DNA from: an uncultured bacterium
GTDB lineage: Bacteria; Planctomycetota; UBA1135; GCA-002686595
Reading direction: 5' to 3'
DNA length: 64,000 nt
Assembly: GCA_938075305.1 (NCBI GenBank)
Contig: CALJGV010000006.1
Coordinates: 1-64,000, forward strand
Part shown: positions 51,883 through 60,120 of the stretch, in pieces
How positions within the stretch are numbered: the stretch's first letter is position 1
Layout of the letters: the number at the start of each line of letters is the position of its first letter
Notes under the pieces: model-generated
What the model was told of the DNA's origin: nothing
The model's input: the letters and a program-made list of their open reading frames with translations, nothing else
Database searches by the model: none
Made by a program: the position numbers and the translations under genes

Positions 51883-53402
51883 AGCATTACCTCGGCACCG
51901 CGCCGGTCGAGGGAGGGGTTCGCGCACGCGTGAAGGGACGCGCGCACCTGGTCTGCGAGGGCCTCGAGCCCGGCGGCTCGGCTCGCCTTGAAGAGCACCA
52001 CGTCCCCCTCGAGGAGCCCATCCGTCGGCCCCAAGAGGCGCCGAGCACCCTCGTCCTTGGAGCGGGCATGCTCCGCGGCGACGCCCGACGATCGGGCGGC
52101 CTCGAGGAGCGACGCGAGGGGGGCTCCCGACTCCGCGGGGCCGACCACCAGGAGCCGGTCGATGCCCTCCTTCGCCACAAGCTCTCCGGCCTCGCGGTGC
52201 AGCGCGGAGGACCCAGGTCCCAGCTCTCCCATCTCACCGAGAACGAGCCAGCGACGCCCACCGCGCTCCCCGGGCTGGACCCTGGAGAGGAGCCGCGTGG
52301 CGGCCGCCACCGACTCGGGGTTCGCGTTGTAGGCGTCGTCGACGATCGTGACCCCGTTGGCTGTGCTCACCTCGAGCCGATGGGGCGCCGGTCGCAGGAG
52401 CGGTAAGGCGCCGAGCGCGGCCTCGAGGTCTCCTCCCAGGGCGAGGATCGCCGCGAGCCCCGCCAGGACGTTGGCCACGGCGTGCTCTCCGAGGAGCGGA
52501 ACGGTCACCCGGCGGCCCCGAAGCGGCCCGGGGACCGTGTCCCCCTCCAGGGTGAAGCGCGTGCCCGACGCGCCGACCTCCAGCTCCTTGGCCTGGAGGC
52601 TGGCGTCCGCGCGCCCCGCGGCGGAGAAGGTGAGCAGCCGGACGCCGTCGGACGCCCGGGCGCGGAGCTCCGGGGTGCTCGCGCAGTCCGCGTTGAGGAT
52701 CGCGGTGCCCCCGCTGGAGAGCGCCGCGACGAGGGCGCCCTTCTCCCTGGCGACGCCGGCGAGGCTCCCGAGCCCCTCGAGGTGCGAGCGGCCCACGTTC
52801 GTGACGATGGCGACGTCGGGGCGGGCGAGCGCGGCGAGGGGCGCGATCTCGCCGGGGTGATTGGTGCCGATCTCGACGATGAGCGATCGGGCCGTCGAGG
52901 TCACCTCGAGCAGCGTCAGCGGGACGCCGATGTGATTGTTGAAGGAGGCGCGACTCGCGCAGACCTCGCCCGTGGCGCCGAGGAGTGTCGCGAGGATCTC
53001 CTTCGTGGAGGTCTTCCCGCAGGACCCCGTGATCCCCACCACCCACGCGGTGGAGCGTCCCCGGACCAGGGCGGCCATGGCGCCGAGCGCCGCGACCGCA
53101 TCGGCGCAGGTGGCGACCGCGACCTCCTCGACCTTGGCGAGGGAGGAGAGGACCTCCTGGACCCCCGCGCCCTCCTCCACCAGAACGGCGCGGGCCCCTC
53201 TCTCCACCGCCGCCGCGGCGAAGCGAGCCCCGTCGAAGCGAGGCCCGGGGATCCCGACGAAGAGCTTGCCGTCCACATCCCCGCGGGAGTCGGTGGTGAC
53301 CCCCTCGATCAGGTTCTCACCGGCCCCCTCGGGGCCAGCGGTCCAGCGGACGCCACAGGCGGCGTAGAGGTCTGCGAGGCGAACGGGGATCACGAGGCGC
53401 AC
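51879..53402 (-). CDS. murF: UDP-MurNAc-tripeptide--D-Ala-D-Ala ligase
   Basis: 507-aa Mur ligase that adds the D-Ala-D-Ala dipeptide. The P-loop is ITGSCGKTSTKEIL; the N-terminal binding domain carries VTTDSRGDVDGKLFVG, and DDAYNANPESV is typical of MurF. The gene overlaps murE by 13 nt and mraY by 4 nt. A D-Ala-D-Ala ligase must supply its substrate; the only ATP-grasp gene near is at 39.5 kb and its assignment is uncertain. Confidence 0.95.
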   Translation of the reverse strand: MRLVIPVRLADLYAACGVRWTAGPEGAGENLIEGVTTDSRGDVDGKLFVGIPGPRFDGARFAAAAVERGARAVLVEEGAGVQEVLSSLAKVEEVAVATCADAVAALGAMAALVRGRSTAWVVGITGSCGKTSTKEILATLLGATGEVCASRASFNNHIGVPLTLLEVTSTARSLIVEIGTNHPGEIAPLAALARPDVAIVTNVGRSHLEGLGSLAGVAREKGALVAALSSGGTAILNADCASTPELRARASDGVRLLTFSAAGRADASLQAKELEVGASGTRFTLEGDTVPGPLRGRRVTVPLLGEHAVANVLAGLAAILALGGDLEAALGALPLLRPAPHRLEVSTANGVTIVDDAYNANPESVAAATRLLSRVQPGERGGRRWLVLGEMGELGPGSSALHREAGELVAKEGIDRLLVVGPAESGAPLASLLEAARSSGVAAEHARSKDEGARRLLGPTDGLLEGDVVLFKASRAAGLEALADQVRASLHACANPSLDRRGAEVML

Positions 53403-55018
53403 CTCCGCTGGGCGAGCTCGTCGAGGATCTCCGCGGCGACCACCCGGTCGTCGAAGGTCAGGACCACATCACCGATGGTCTGGGTGGACTCATGCCCCTT
53501 GCCCGCGATGAGGACCACGTCGCCTTCCCCCGCCATGGCGAGGGCCTCCGCGATGGCGCGGCGTCGATCGAGCTCCTGCAGAGGCGCGGCTCCCGACTCC
53601 GCTTCGACGCCCTCCGCCACGGCCCGCGCGATCTGGGCGGGGTCCTCGGTGCGGGGGTTGTCGCTGGTCACGATCACCACGTCCGCGAGACGGCCCGCGG
53701 CGGCGCCCATCAGCTTCCGCTTGCCCTGGTCGCGGTCGCCTCCGCAGCCGAACACGCAGAGCAGTCGTCCCGTTCCGGCGCCCGTCACCCGCGCGCGCAG
53801 GGATGCCAGCACACGCTCGAGGGCGTCCGGGCTGTGGGCGTAATCCACCAGCACCTCGAAGGGAGCGCCGCGCAGCCCCGACGGGAGCCGGATGGGCTCG
53901 AGCCGCCCGGGAGGAACCGTCACCTGGGAGAGGGCCTCCAGGATGACGGACGGATCGGTGCCCAGCGCCGACGCGATGCCCGCAGCGACGAGGGCGTTCT
54001 GGACGTTGTGCGCGCCCTGCAGCGGGAGCAGCAGCCGCGCAGGGTCCGGGAGGAGGCCATGCAAGGTCAGCCCGGTCCCACCCCGGAGCGGCTCGAGGTC
54101 CCGTGCCACCAGGGTCGCGTCCCGCTCGATGGCCACGTCGAGGATGCGCAGGTCCCGGGCCCGCGCGGCGGTGAGCATGCGGCGGGCGCCCTCGCCTTCG
54201 CCCGCGATGACCGCCGTCCCCCCCGGGCTGACATGGTCCCAGAGGCGCGCCTTGGCTCGACCGTAGTTCGCCATGGTGCCGTGGTAGTCCAGGTGCTCAC
54301 GGGTGAGGTTGGTGAAGGCGCCCACCTTCAGGCCAAGGCCCTCGATCCGGCCCTGCACGAGCGCGTGGGAGCTGACCTCCATCAGCGCCGCGTCCCCGCC
54401 GGCCCCACGATGACGCGCCAGGAGCCGCACCAGCTCCGTGACCTCGGGGGTCGTGTGAGTCGCCGGGAGCTCCACCGGGCCGTCGGGGCCCGCGACCCGA
54501 TGCCCGGCCGTCCCGAGCACGGCCGGTCGGCGCCCGGCGCAGGTGAGGATGTCCCCCGCCAGGTGGGCGACCGACGTCTTCCCGTTCGTCCCGGTGATGC
54601 CCACCAGGTCGAGCGTCATGTCGGGCCGCCCGTGCACCCGCGTCGCGAGCGCGCCCACGAGCTCCGCAGCCCGGGGGTGTCGCCAGAGGATGCCGCCGGC
54701 GGGGGCGGCCATGTCCTGCGCGAGCTCCGCGTCCTCGGACACCAGCGCCGCGAGCGCGCCCCTCTGAAGGACGTCGGGGACGAAGCGTGCGCCGTCCACG
54801 CGCAGCCCCGGCAGCCCCGCGAAGATCTCGCCTGAGCCGACCCGTCGGGAGTCCAGGTGGACGTCGGACGGCACCTGCTCGAGCCGTGGGTCACCGGGGG
54901 ACAGCGTCGCGCCGGACCGGGCGTCCACGGCCGCCCCGCCGAAGGTGGACAGCAAGGCCGAGAAAGACGGCGCCGCGCCATCCGGCGAGATGGGTTCGTC
55001 GATGAAGCCCGGCCTCAT
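53390..55018 (-). CDS. murE: UDP-MurNAc-L-Ala-D-Glu--meso-DAP ligase
   Basis: 542-aa Mur ligase that adds the third stem-peptide residue. P-loop GITGTNGKTSVAHLAG; uracil-binding N-domain with DSRRVGSGEIFAGLPG. The substrate-specificity motif is DNPRTEDP (about residues 447-454), the form found in meso-diaminopimelate-adding enzymes rather than Lys-adding ones. Its ATG overlaps the ftsI stop (ATGA). This predicts a DAP-type, Gram-negative-like peptidoglycan for the organism. Confidence 0.95.
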   Translation of the reverse strand: MRPGFIDEPISPDGAAPSFSALLSTFGGAAVDARSGATLSPGDPRLEQVPSDVHLDSRRVGSGEIFAGLPGLRVDGARFVPDVLQRGALAALVSEDAELAQDMAAPAGGILWRHPRAAELVGALATRVHGRPDMTLDLVGITGTNGKTSVAHLAGDILTCAGRRPAVLGTAGHRVAGPDGPVELPATHTTPEVTELVRLLARHRGAGGDAALMEVSSHALVQGRIEGLGLKVGAFTNLTREHLDYHGTMANYGRAKARLWDHVSPGGTAVIAGEGEGARRMLTAARARDLRILDVAIERDATLVARDLEPLRGGTGLTLHGLLPDPARLLLPLQGAHNVQNALVAAGIASALGTDPSVILEALSQVTVPPGRLEPIRLPSGLRGAPFEVLVDYAHSPDALERVLASLRARVTGAGTGRLLCVFGCGGDRDQGKRKLMGAAAGRLADVVIVTSDNPRTEDPAQIARAVAEGVEAESGAAPLQELDRRRAIAEALAMAGEGDVVLIAGKGHESTQTIGDVVLTFDDRVVAAEILDELAQRRCAS

Positions 55019-57747
55019 CGTCGGCCCCCCTCGGTCTCATCCTCGGGGAGGGCAGCCCAGGGGAGGTCGTCCCCGAGCCAGGAGGCGTCGAAGGACCCCT
55101 GGGCCGACGCCGGAAGCTGGCCGCGGCGACGGGCGGAGTCCTGCCCGCTCGAGTCCGATCCGTCGGCGAGGGGCTCCCTCGTGCGCGCCAGGCCGAAGGC
55201 CTGGCGGAGGATGGCGATGGCGGTGCCGCCGGTCACCCGGGACCCGAACTTCTCTCGCCCCCTGGGCTCGTCGGCCACAACCAGCACCATGATCTCGCGC
55301 GGGCCCTCGTCGGTCACCACCCGCCCCGCCGCGCAGATCGACGAGGTGTAGCACGTCTTGTGATCCCGCTTGCGCTGGAAGAGCGCCTTGCGGTCGGCCG
55401 AGGTCCACTTGCGTCCCTCACGCGCGAACTCGGCGAGGGCCTCCATCTCGAGGTGCGCGCAGAGCTCGGTGCTGACCTTCTGGGTCGTCCCGGTCTTGGT
55501 CCCGATCCACTCGAACTCGGGGTTGTCCTCGGCGTTCGCGATGTGGCGGCCCGTCCCGACCTCCGCGCCGAGGGCCATCATCTCACGGACCTCGCGGCAG
55601 GCCGACTCGCCGAGCACCCGCTCTCCGGCGGGCACCTCGAGGTCCCAGGCCTCCTCCCCGCGCTCGATCCCGCGCAGCAGCCGGAGGGGCCGGCGCTCTC
55701 CGCCGCGCAGCATCGTCGCCAGGGCGGCGGCGTGCTGCCAGAGCGTGACCCCGACCTCGTGGCCGAAGGCCACCGAAGCGTGGGTCTGGTTACGGCTCCA
55801 CGTCCCCTTGCGCAGCGGCGTCAGTCGACCCGCGCGCTCGGGTCCGAGGCCAGCACCCGGCGCCGCGTCGTAGCCGAGGGCCACGAGCCGCTCCCGGATG
55901 TACGCCGCCTCCATCTTGTGGGCGACCTGAACCAGGACCGCGTTGCAGGAGAACGCCAGCCCCTCGGCCGCGGTGATCCGGCCCGCCTCCGGGGCTCCCT
56001 CCGCCTCACCAATGCGGCGCCCCGGAAGCCGGAGCCCCCCCTCCTCGGCGAAGGTGGCGTAGGTCTCCCCCGGGTGGGTCACGCCCGCGTCCAGGGCCAG
56101 GGCCATGATGACCGCCTTGAACGTGGAGCCCGGGGTGAACACGTGGAGCAGGGGCGCGAACCCCGAGTACGCGTACTCGCAGCGGCTGTCGAGGGCGAGC
56201 ACGTCCCCCGTCTCGACGTCGACCACGATGGCCATGGCCATGGCCGGGAGGTGCTCCTCCATGAGCTCACCCAGCTCGGCGTGGACGACCTCCTGGAGGT
56301 GGGCGTCGAGGGTCGACACCACGGTGGGAACCTCGGTGGCCTCGGTCGCCCCGAGGAAGTACTCGGGGACGCCGCCCTCCCAGGCCCGGCGACGATCCCG
56401 CGCGAGCACGCGGGTTCGATAGGTGTAGGTGCGCCCGCGGACCTCGTCCACGAGGTCGGACCAGGGGCCGTTCTCGATCTCCGTCCTGGCCGCCCGCTCC
56501 ACGCCGCTCCAGGGCATGCGCTCGACGACCAGGGACTCGCGATAGGCGATGAAAGGATCCGGCGCCTGATCCCAGGGGAGCAGATGGGGCCGCTCCTCGC
56601 GGTCCTTCCGCGCCCAGTAGTCCGCGCGCGACTCATCCAGGACCCCCCAGTGGCCGAGGAGCCCGAAGGCGTCCTCGGGCCGCTCGAGCCCGTGGTCCGC
56701 ATGGGGCGCCACGGGCAAGCCGCCGGGGCGAGTGGGGTGGCGCCGCTCGACGCGAGAGACGAGCTGCACCTGCCAGGGGGAGACGCTCTCCTCCTCAAGG
56801 ACCTCCTGGAGGCGGTGGCCGCGGACGGGGTCCACGCCGCGCACCAGCACCCGGAACCGTGTGGGGAAGAGCTCGGCCCAGATCTCGGCTCGCATCAGCT
56901 CGCGTCGTTCGATGGACGGCGCCTGCTCGAAGGCTCGCCGCTTCTCGGCCCCGAGGGCTCCGAGGATCCGCTCCGGCCCCACCAGCCACACGAGGTCATC
57001 GAGCAGCCGCCGCGTCCAGCGGTCCGCGCTCGCGGCGCCGCCGAATTGCTCGCCACGAACCTCGGCCCCGAGCAGCACGACCGGATCCATGGCCAGCGTC
57101 CAGGCGCGCGGCTCCTCGGGGGGGCCGGCGAGCGCGACGAGTTCCAGCCCGCGGATCGGGGCCAGCCCGACCCGCTCGGGCCCCCCACCGGTGGCGAGGT
57201 AGCGCCGCACAGGCTCGGCGTCGGTGCCGGAGAACCGCAGAAGGATCGGGTCCGACGGGATCACCCTTCCCGGCCACTCTCCGGCGCTGAAGGACGGGGG
57301 CATGGCCCGCTCGAGGACCTCCGCCGCGGTCGGGCCTGCGAGCTCGGAGGTGGAGACTCGTGCGCCCGGGCGCCCGGAGGAGGAGGCCCCCTCCACGTGG
57401 AGCGCCTCGGCGATCCGGAGGGCCATATGGGCCGGGGTGTGCGATCGCCACATGGAGCGCGGCGAGATCGTCACGTCGACCGTTTCGACGGAGAGAGCGA
57501 GGGGCACACCGCCGCGGTCGACGATGGAGAAGGACGCCGTGGGCGCCGTCATCTCCCGGCGAGCATCCGGCTGCTGCCCCTCGGCGAATCCCTGGAGGTA
57601 GACGCTCCGCACCACCACCAAGGCGAAGACCAGCCCGATGAGGACGAAGACCCCGGCAGGTCGGAGGCCCGACGCCGCTTCGGGATACACGGCCGTGGCG
57701 GGAACAAACGGGTTCCCGTCGGGCCGACGTTTGGAACGCCCCCCCAT
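55015..57747 (-). CDS. ftsI: Division transpeptidase FtsI/PBP3, expanded
   Basis: 910-aa class B penicillin-binding protein, far longer than the usual 550-700 aa. N-terminal membrane helix at about 30-50; dimerisation-type motif SIVDRGGVPLALS at about 73-85. The transpeptidase motifs are STFK (Ser541), SCN (Ser600) and KTGTT (Lys751), so the active site is complete. The catalytic Ser sits about 230 residues further in than in E. coli PBP3 (Ser307), because of a long region (about 115-475) rich in Arg, Glu and Trp. A second insert of roughly 45 aa follows KTGTT, and the C-terminus has a charged tail. Position in the cluster identifies it as FtsI. Confidence 0.92.
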   Translation of the reverse strand: MGGRSKRRPDGNPFVPATAVYPEAASGLRPAGVFVLIGLVFALVVVRSVYLQGFAEGQQPDARREMTAPTASFSIVDRGGVPLALSVETVDVTISPRSMWRSHTPAHMALRIAEALHVEGASSSGRPGARVSTSELAGPTAAEVLERAMPPSFSAGEWPGRVIPSDPILLRFSGTDAEPVRRYLATGGGPERVGLAPIRGLELVALAGPPEEPRAWTLAMDPVVLLGAEVRGEQFGGAASADRWTRRLLDDLVWLVGPERILGALGAEKRRAFEQAPSIERRELMRAEIWAELFPTRFRVLVRGVDPVRGHRLQEVLEEESVSPWQVQLVSRVERRHPTRPGGLPVAPHADHGLERPEDAFGLLGHWGVLDESRADYWARKDREERPHLLPWDQAPDPFIAYRESLVVERMPWSGVERAARTEIENGPWSDLVDEVRGRTYTYRTRVLARDRRRAWEGGVPEYFLGATEATEVPTVVSTLDAHLQEVVHAELGELMEEHLPAMAMAIVVDVETGDVLALDSRCEYAYSGFAPLLHVFTPGSTFKAVIMALALDAGVTHPGETYATFAEEGGLRLPGRRIGEAEGAPEAGRITAAEGLAFSCNAVLVQVAHKMEAAYIRERLVALGYDAAPGAGLGPERAGRLTPLRKGTWSRNQTHASVAFGHEVGVTLWQHAAALATMLRGGERRPLRLLRGIERGEEAWDLEVPAGERVLGESACREVREMMALGAEVGTGRHIANAEDNPEFEWIGTKTGTTQKVSTELCAHLEMEALAEFAREGRKWTSADRKALFQRKRDHKTCYTSSICAAGRVVTDEGPREIMVLVVADEPRGREKFGSRVTGGTAIAILRQAFGLARTREPLADGSDSSGQDSARRRGQLPASAQGSFDASWLGDDLPWAALPEDETEGGRR

Positions 57748-57845
57748 CAGTTGGTGCAGCTGGCTCCCCCTCCAGGGAACTGGGCCTAGTGTCGTGAATG
57801 GTGATCCCCTGACCCGTCGCGTGCGGTGCGACGGCTCAGGCGAGG

Positions 57846-58088
57846 TCAGCGGAGGCTCGGTGCGGTGAGTTCCCCGACCCGCCGAGTTTGTTCTGCGGCG
57901 AGGTCGAATTCAAATCGTTCCAGCTCGACTCTCAGACCGCTGCAGCGTCGCAGGTTCCATTCGGATTCCCAGGTCAGCTGATCGAGCTCGGCCGCGTCCT
58001 CGAAGTTCTGCACCTGGACGCCTGCGGTGGCGGCCCCGACCGCCAGAGCGGCAGCGCAGAGGAAGACGGAGAGGGCGGCTCGAATCAT
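57846..58088 (-). CDS. ftsL: FtsL-like small membrane protein
   Basis: 80-aa bitopic protein: short N-terminus, membrane helix (about 4-24, Ala/Val-rich) and a charged helical remainder (AELDQLTWESEWNLRRC). Its start overlaps the rsmH stop (ATGA) and ftsI follows after 98 nt, exactly the position of ftsL in dcw clusters. FtsL sequences are poorly conserved, so the call rests on size, topology and location rather than on similarity. The periplasmic part is short and lacks a strong leucine-zipper pattern. The gap 57748-57845 before ftsI shows no clear promoter. Confidence 0.6.
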   Translation of the reverse strand: MIRAALSVFLCAAALAVGAATAGVQVQNFEDAAELDQLTWESEWNLRRCSGLRVELERFEFDLAAEQTRRVGELTAPSLR

Positions 58089-59134
58089 GCTCGGTCTCCA
58101 TGCTGGGAGAGGCGCTCGCCAACCCGCAGCTTGGCGGATCGAGAACGTGGATTGGCCCGGACCTCGTCCGGAGTGGCCTCGACGGGGCGCCGGGTCACCA
58201 GATCCCAGTCGCCGCCCCTGGCGCCGCTGGCCAGGAAGCGCTTCACCACGCCGTCCTCACCGCTGTGGAAGGAGATGGCGAGCAGGCGCCCGCCGGGGGC
58301 CAGATGGGCCCGGGCGGCCTCCAGGCCCGCCTCGAGCTCCTCGGCCTCCTCGTTCACGGCCCGCCGGAGCGCCTGGAATACGCGCGTGGCCGGGTGGATG
58401 GCCGCCTTTCCGGGCCTCTGGGGGCGCTGAGAGGGGTCCTGGGACCGGATTGGGCGCCCCAGGCTGATGGCCACCAGCTCACTGAGGGCCCTCGTCCGCT
58501 TGAAAGGGACCCGGCGGCGGGCCTCGACGATGGCCCGGGCCACCTTGCGGGCCCCGCGCTCGCCCCCCTCGTGGAAGAACAGGTCCGCGAGGTCGCCCTC
58601 GTCCCACTGGTTCACGATGGTCGCCGCGTCGCGCTCGCGGCGCGGGTCCATGCGCATGTCCAGGGGCCCGTCCCAGGAGAAGGAGAAGCCGCGCTCAGGG
58701 CGGTCCAGCTGGAGCGAGCTCGCGCCGAGGTCCATCAGGACCCCCACCACGGGCTCGTCGACCTCCGCGAGGAGGCCGTCCAGCTCGGACATCCGGGCGT
58801 GCTCGGTGCGCACGCGGCCTTGAAAGGGCTCGAGACGCTCCCGCGCGATGGACAGGATCTCGGGATCCTGGTCCACCCCTAGGAGGCGTAGGCGCGGGAA
58901 GCGCTCGAGCAGGAGTGCTGAGTGCCCCCCGGCACCCAGCGTCGCATCCACCAGCAGGCCGCAAAGGGAGTCGTGATCGCGTCTACCCCCCAGCAGACGC
59001 ATGACTTCCTGGGCCAGCACGGGGATATGCACGTGTCCGTCACTTGTGGGATCCGTCATTGCAGAGCGCACATTCAGCTGGAGACTGCGGAGCGGGGCGA
59101 CGGGCCCACCCTCGGAGGATTGGATGGAGCTCAC
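58085..59134 (-). CDS. rsmH: 16S rRNA (cytosine-1402-N4)-methyltransferase
   Basis: 349-aa SAM-dependent methyltransferase (MraW) that modifies C1402 of 16S rRNA. Motifs include HIPVLAQEVM, VDATLGAGGHSALLL (SAM-binding), GVLMDLGASSLQLD, and the C-terminal ISFHSGEDGVVKRFL, all diagnostic. Its ATG overlaps the mraZ stop (ATGA), which supports 59134; the first 25 residues before the conserved core are an unconserved leader, so an internal start is possible. Second gene of the dcw operon. Confidence 0.95.
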   Translation of the reverse strand: MSSIQSSEGGPVAPLRSLQLNVRSAMTDPTSDGHVHIPVLAQEVMRLLGGRRDHDSLCGLLVDATLGAGGHSALLLERFPRLRLLGVDQDPEILSIARERLEPFQGRVRTEHARMSELDGLLAEVDEPVVGVLMDLGASSLQLDRPERGFSFSWDGPLDMRMDPRRERDAATIVNQWDEGDLADLFFHEGGERGARKVARAIVEARRRVPFKRTRALSELVAISLGRPIRSQDPSQRPQRPGKAAIHPATRVFQALRRAVNEEAEELEAGLEAARAHLAPGGRLLAISFHSGEDGVVKRFLASGARGGDWDLVTRRPVEATPDEVRANPRSRSAKLRVGERLSQHGDRA

Positions 59135-59607
59135 GCCTGGACCTCCGGACCGCCGGCCCGGTGGAGCGGAGACTTCGAACCCCGGTGACGGTCGCCCCAG
59201 CGGTCCTTGGCCCAGATCTCGGCGCGGCTGCGCATCCCGACGGCCACCACCTCGTCCCCGATCCCGGCGATATCCCGGAAGCGGGCCGGCAGCACGAGGC
59301 GACCGGAGGTGTCGAGGGTGAACTCGGCGACGAACTCGAAGAAGTCCCGCTGACTGTCGAGGTCGGCCGCGCCTTCGGCGGCGAAGGCGCCGGTGCCGAA
59401 CCCCTCCATCTCGCGATCGAAGCCCTCATCGTTGAAGACCCAGATGCAGCGGCCATGGGACGGCTCGAGGCACATGACGCCGTAGGGACGGTTCTCCTCA
59501 TCGCGGTCGAGGGCGTCCTGGAAACGCTTCGCGAAGGACATGCGGCCCTTCTTGTCGACCGTGTGCTCGGACGGACCGAGAAAGCGCTTGCGGCGGGCGG
59601 GAGTCAT
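59131..59607 (-). CDS. mraZ: Transcriptional regulator MraZ
   Basis: 158 aa from ATG 59607; the longer in-frame reading covers the operator region. MraZ is an AbrB-like regulator with two swapped-hairpin domains: FLGPSEHTVDKKGRMSFAKRF near the start and FTLDTSGRLVLPARFRD around 103-119, both matching the DxxGR motif. In other bacteria it forms a ring oligomer and represses the dcw operon by binding short repeats in its own promoter; TGGCA boxes spaced by 10 bp lie 15 nt upstream of the start. First gene of the cluster. Confidence 0.93.
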   Translation of the reverse strand: MTPARRKRFLGPSEHTVDKKGRMSFAKRFQDALDRDEENRPYGVMCLEPSHGRCIWVFNDEGFDREMEGFGTGAFAAEGAADLDSQRDFFEFVAEFTLDTSGRLVLPARFRDIAGIGDEVVAVGMRSRAEIWAKDRWGDRHRGSKSPLHRAGGPEVQA

Positions 59608-59621
59608 CGGGTGACCCCCAC

Positions 59622-59677
59622 TGCCAGTCGCTGCCCTTCTATGCCATTCCTTGCCACCCGGGTAGCTTGCAGTGCCA
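59622..59677 (-). promoter_or_regulatory. Candidate MraZ operator: TGGCA boxes at 10-bp spacing
   Basis: On the minus strand, boxes TGGCA (59656-59652), TGGCA (59646-59642), GGGCA (59636-59632) and TGGCA (59626-59622) are separated by exactly 5 nt each; a fifth TGGCA lies at 59677-59673. E. coli MraZ binds TGGGN repeats with the same 5-nt spacing upstream of mraZ, so geometry and location match while the box sequence differs. The array ends 15 nt before the mraZ ATG. A near-palindrome centred on CCCGGG (59653-59666) overlaps it. Confidence 0.65.
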
Positions 59678-60120
59678 CCAAGCTCCACACAAGACACCCA
59701 CGCCGCAAAGTCCAAAAGTTTCTAAGCCACTGCGAGGCAGCGACTTACGCGCCCGGCTCCGCGCCCCGGGAGGGGCACAACATGATGTGTTCTTAATGCC
59801 GCTAGGCGCCCACCAACGCTAGATGTAGTGCCCCCGCGCCCGCGAGCACCACAGGGAGCCCACCGCGCGAGGTGCCCCCCAAGTCCCCCGGGCTGCGGCG
59901 CACCGGCCGCGCCACTGCGTGCCACCCGCCCCCTCGGCACCGCGCCACCGAAGCGACCTCAGGGCCGCGAGAGCGCTCCCCTGGAGGTCGCCAAGGTCAC
60001 AGGTGGGTCGCCAGGGGTCCACGACCGCCTTCGGGGGACCGAACCGCCTCCCACCTGCGCCAGGTGCAGGCGGGCGCGCGTCAGGACGAGCCCGGATCGG
60101 CCCCTCTTGAGGGGACGGCC
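59678..60120. other. Non-coding stretch upstream of mraZ
   Basis: About 440 bp between the MraZ operator and the next gene's stop. No frame has convincing codon use, and I recognise no tRNA, RNase P, SRP or tmRNA motif. It contains a 14-bp palindrome with one mismatch (CACAACATGATGTG, 59776-59789), a possible operator, and is otherwise GC-rich and repetitive in CCACC/GCC words. A short hairpin CCCCT-CTTG-AGGGG (60102-60114) follows the stop of the next gene on the minus strand. Confidence 0.5.

Noticed and set aside
59700-60100. RNase P, SRP or tmRNA gene in the gap upstream of mraZ
   Set aside because: None of the conserved core motifs of these RNAs could be found on either strand.
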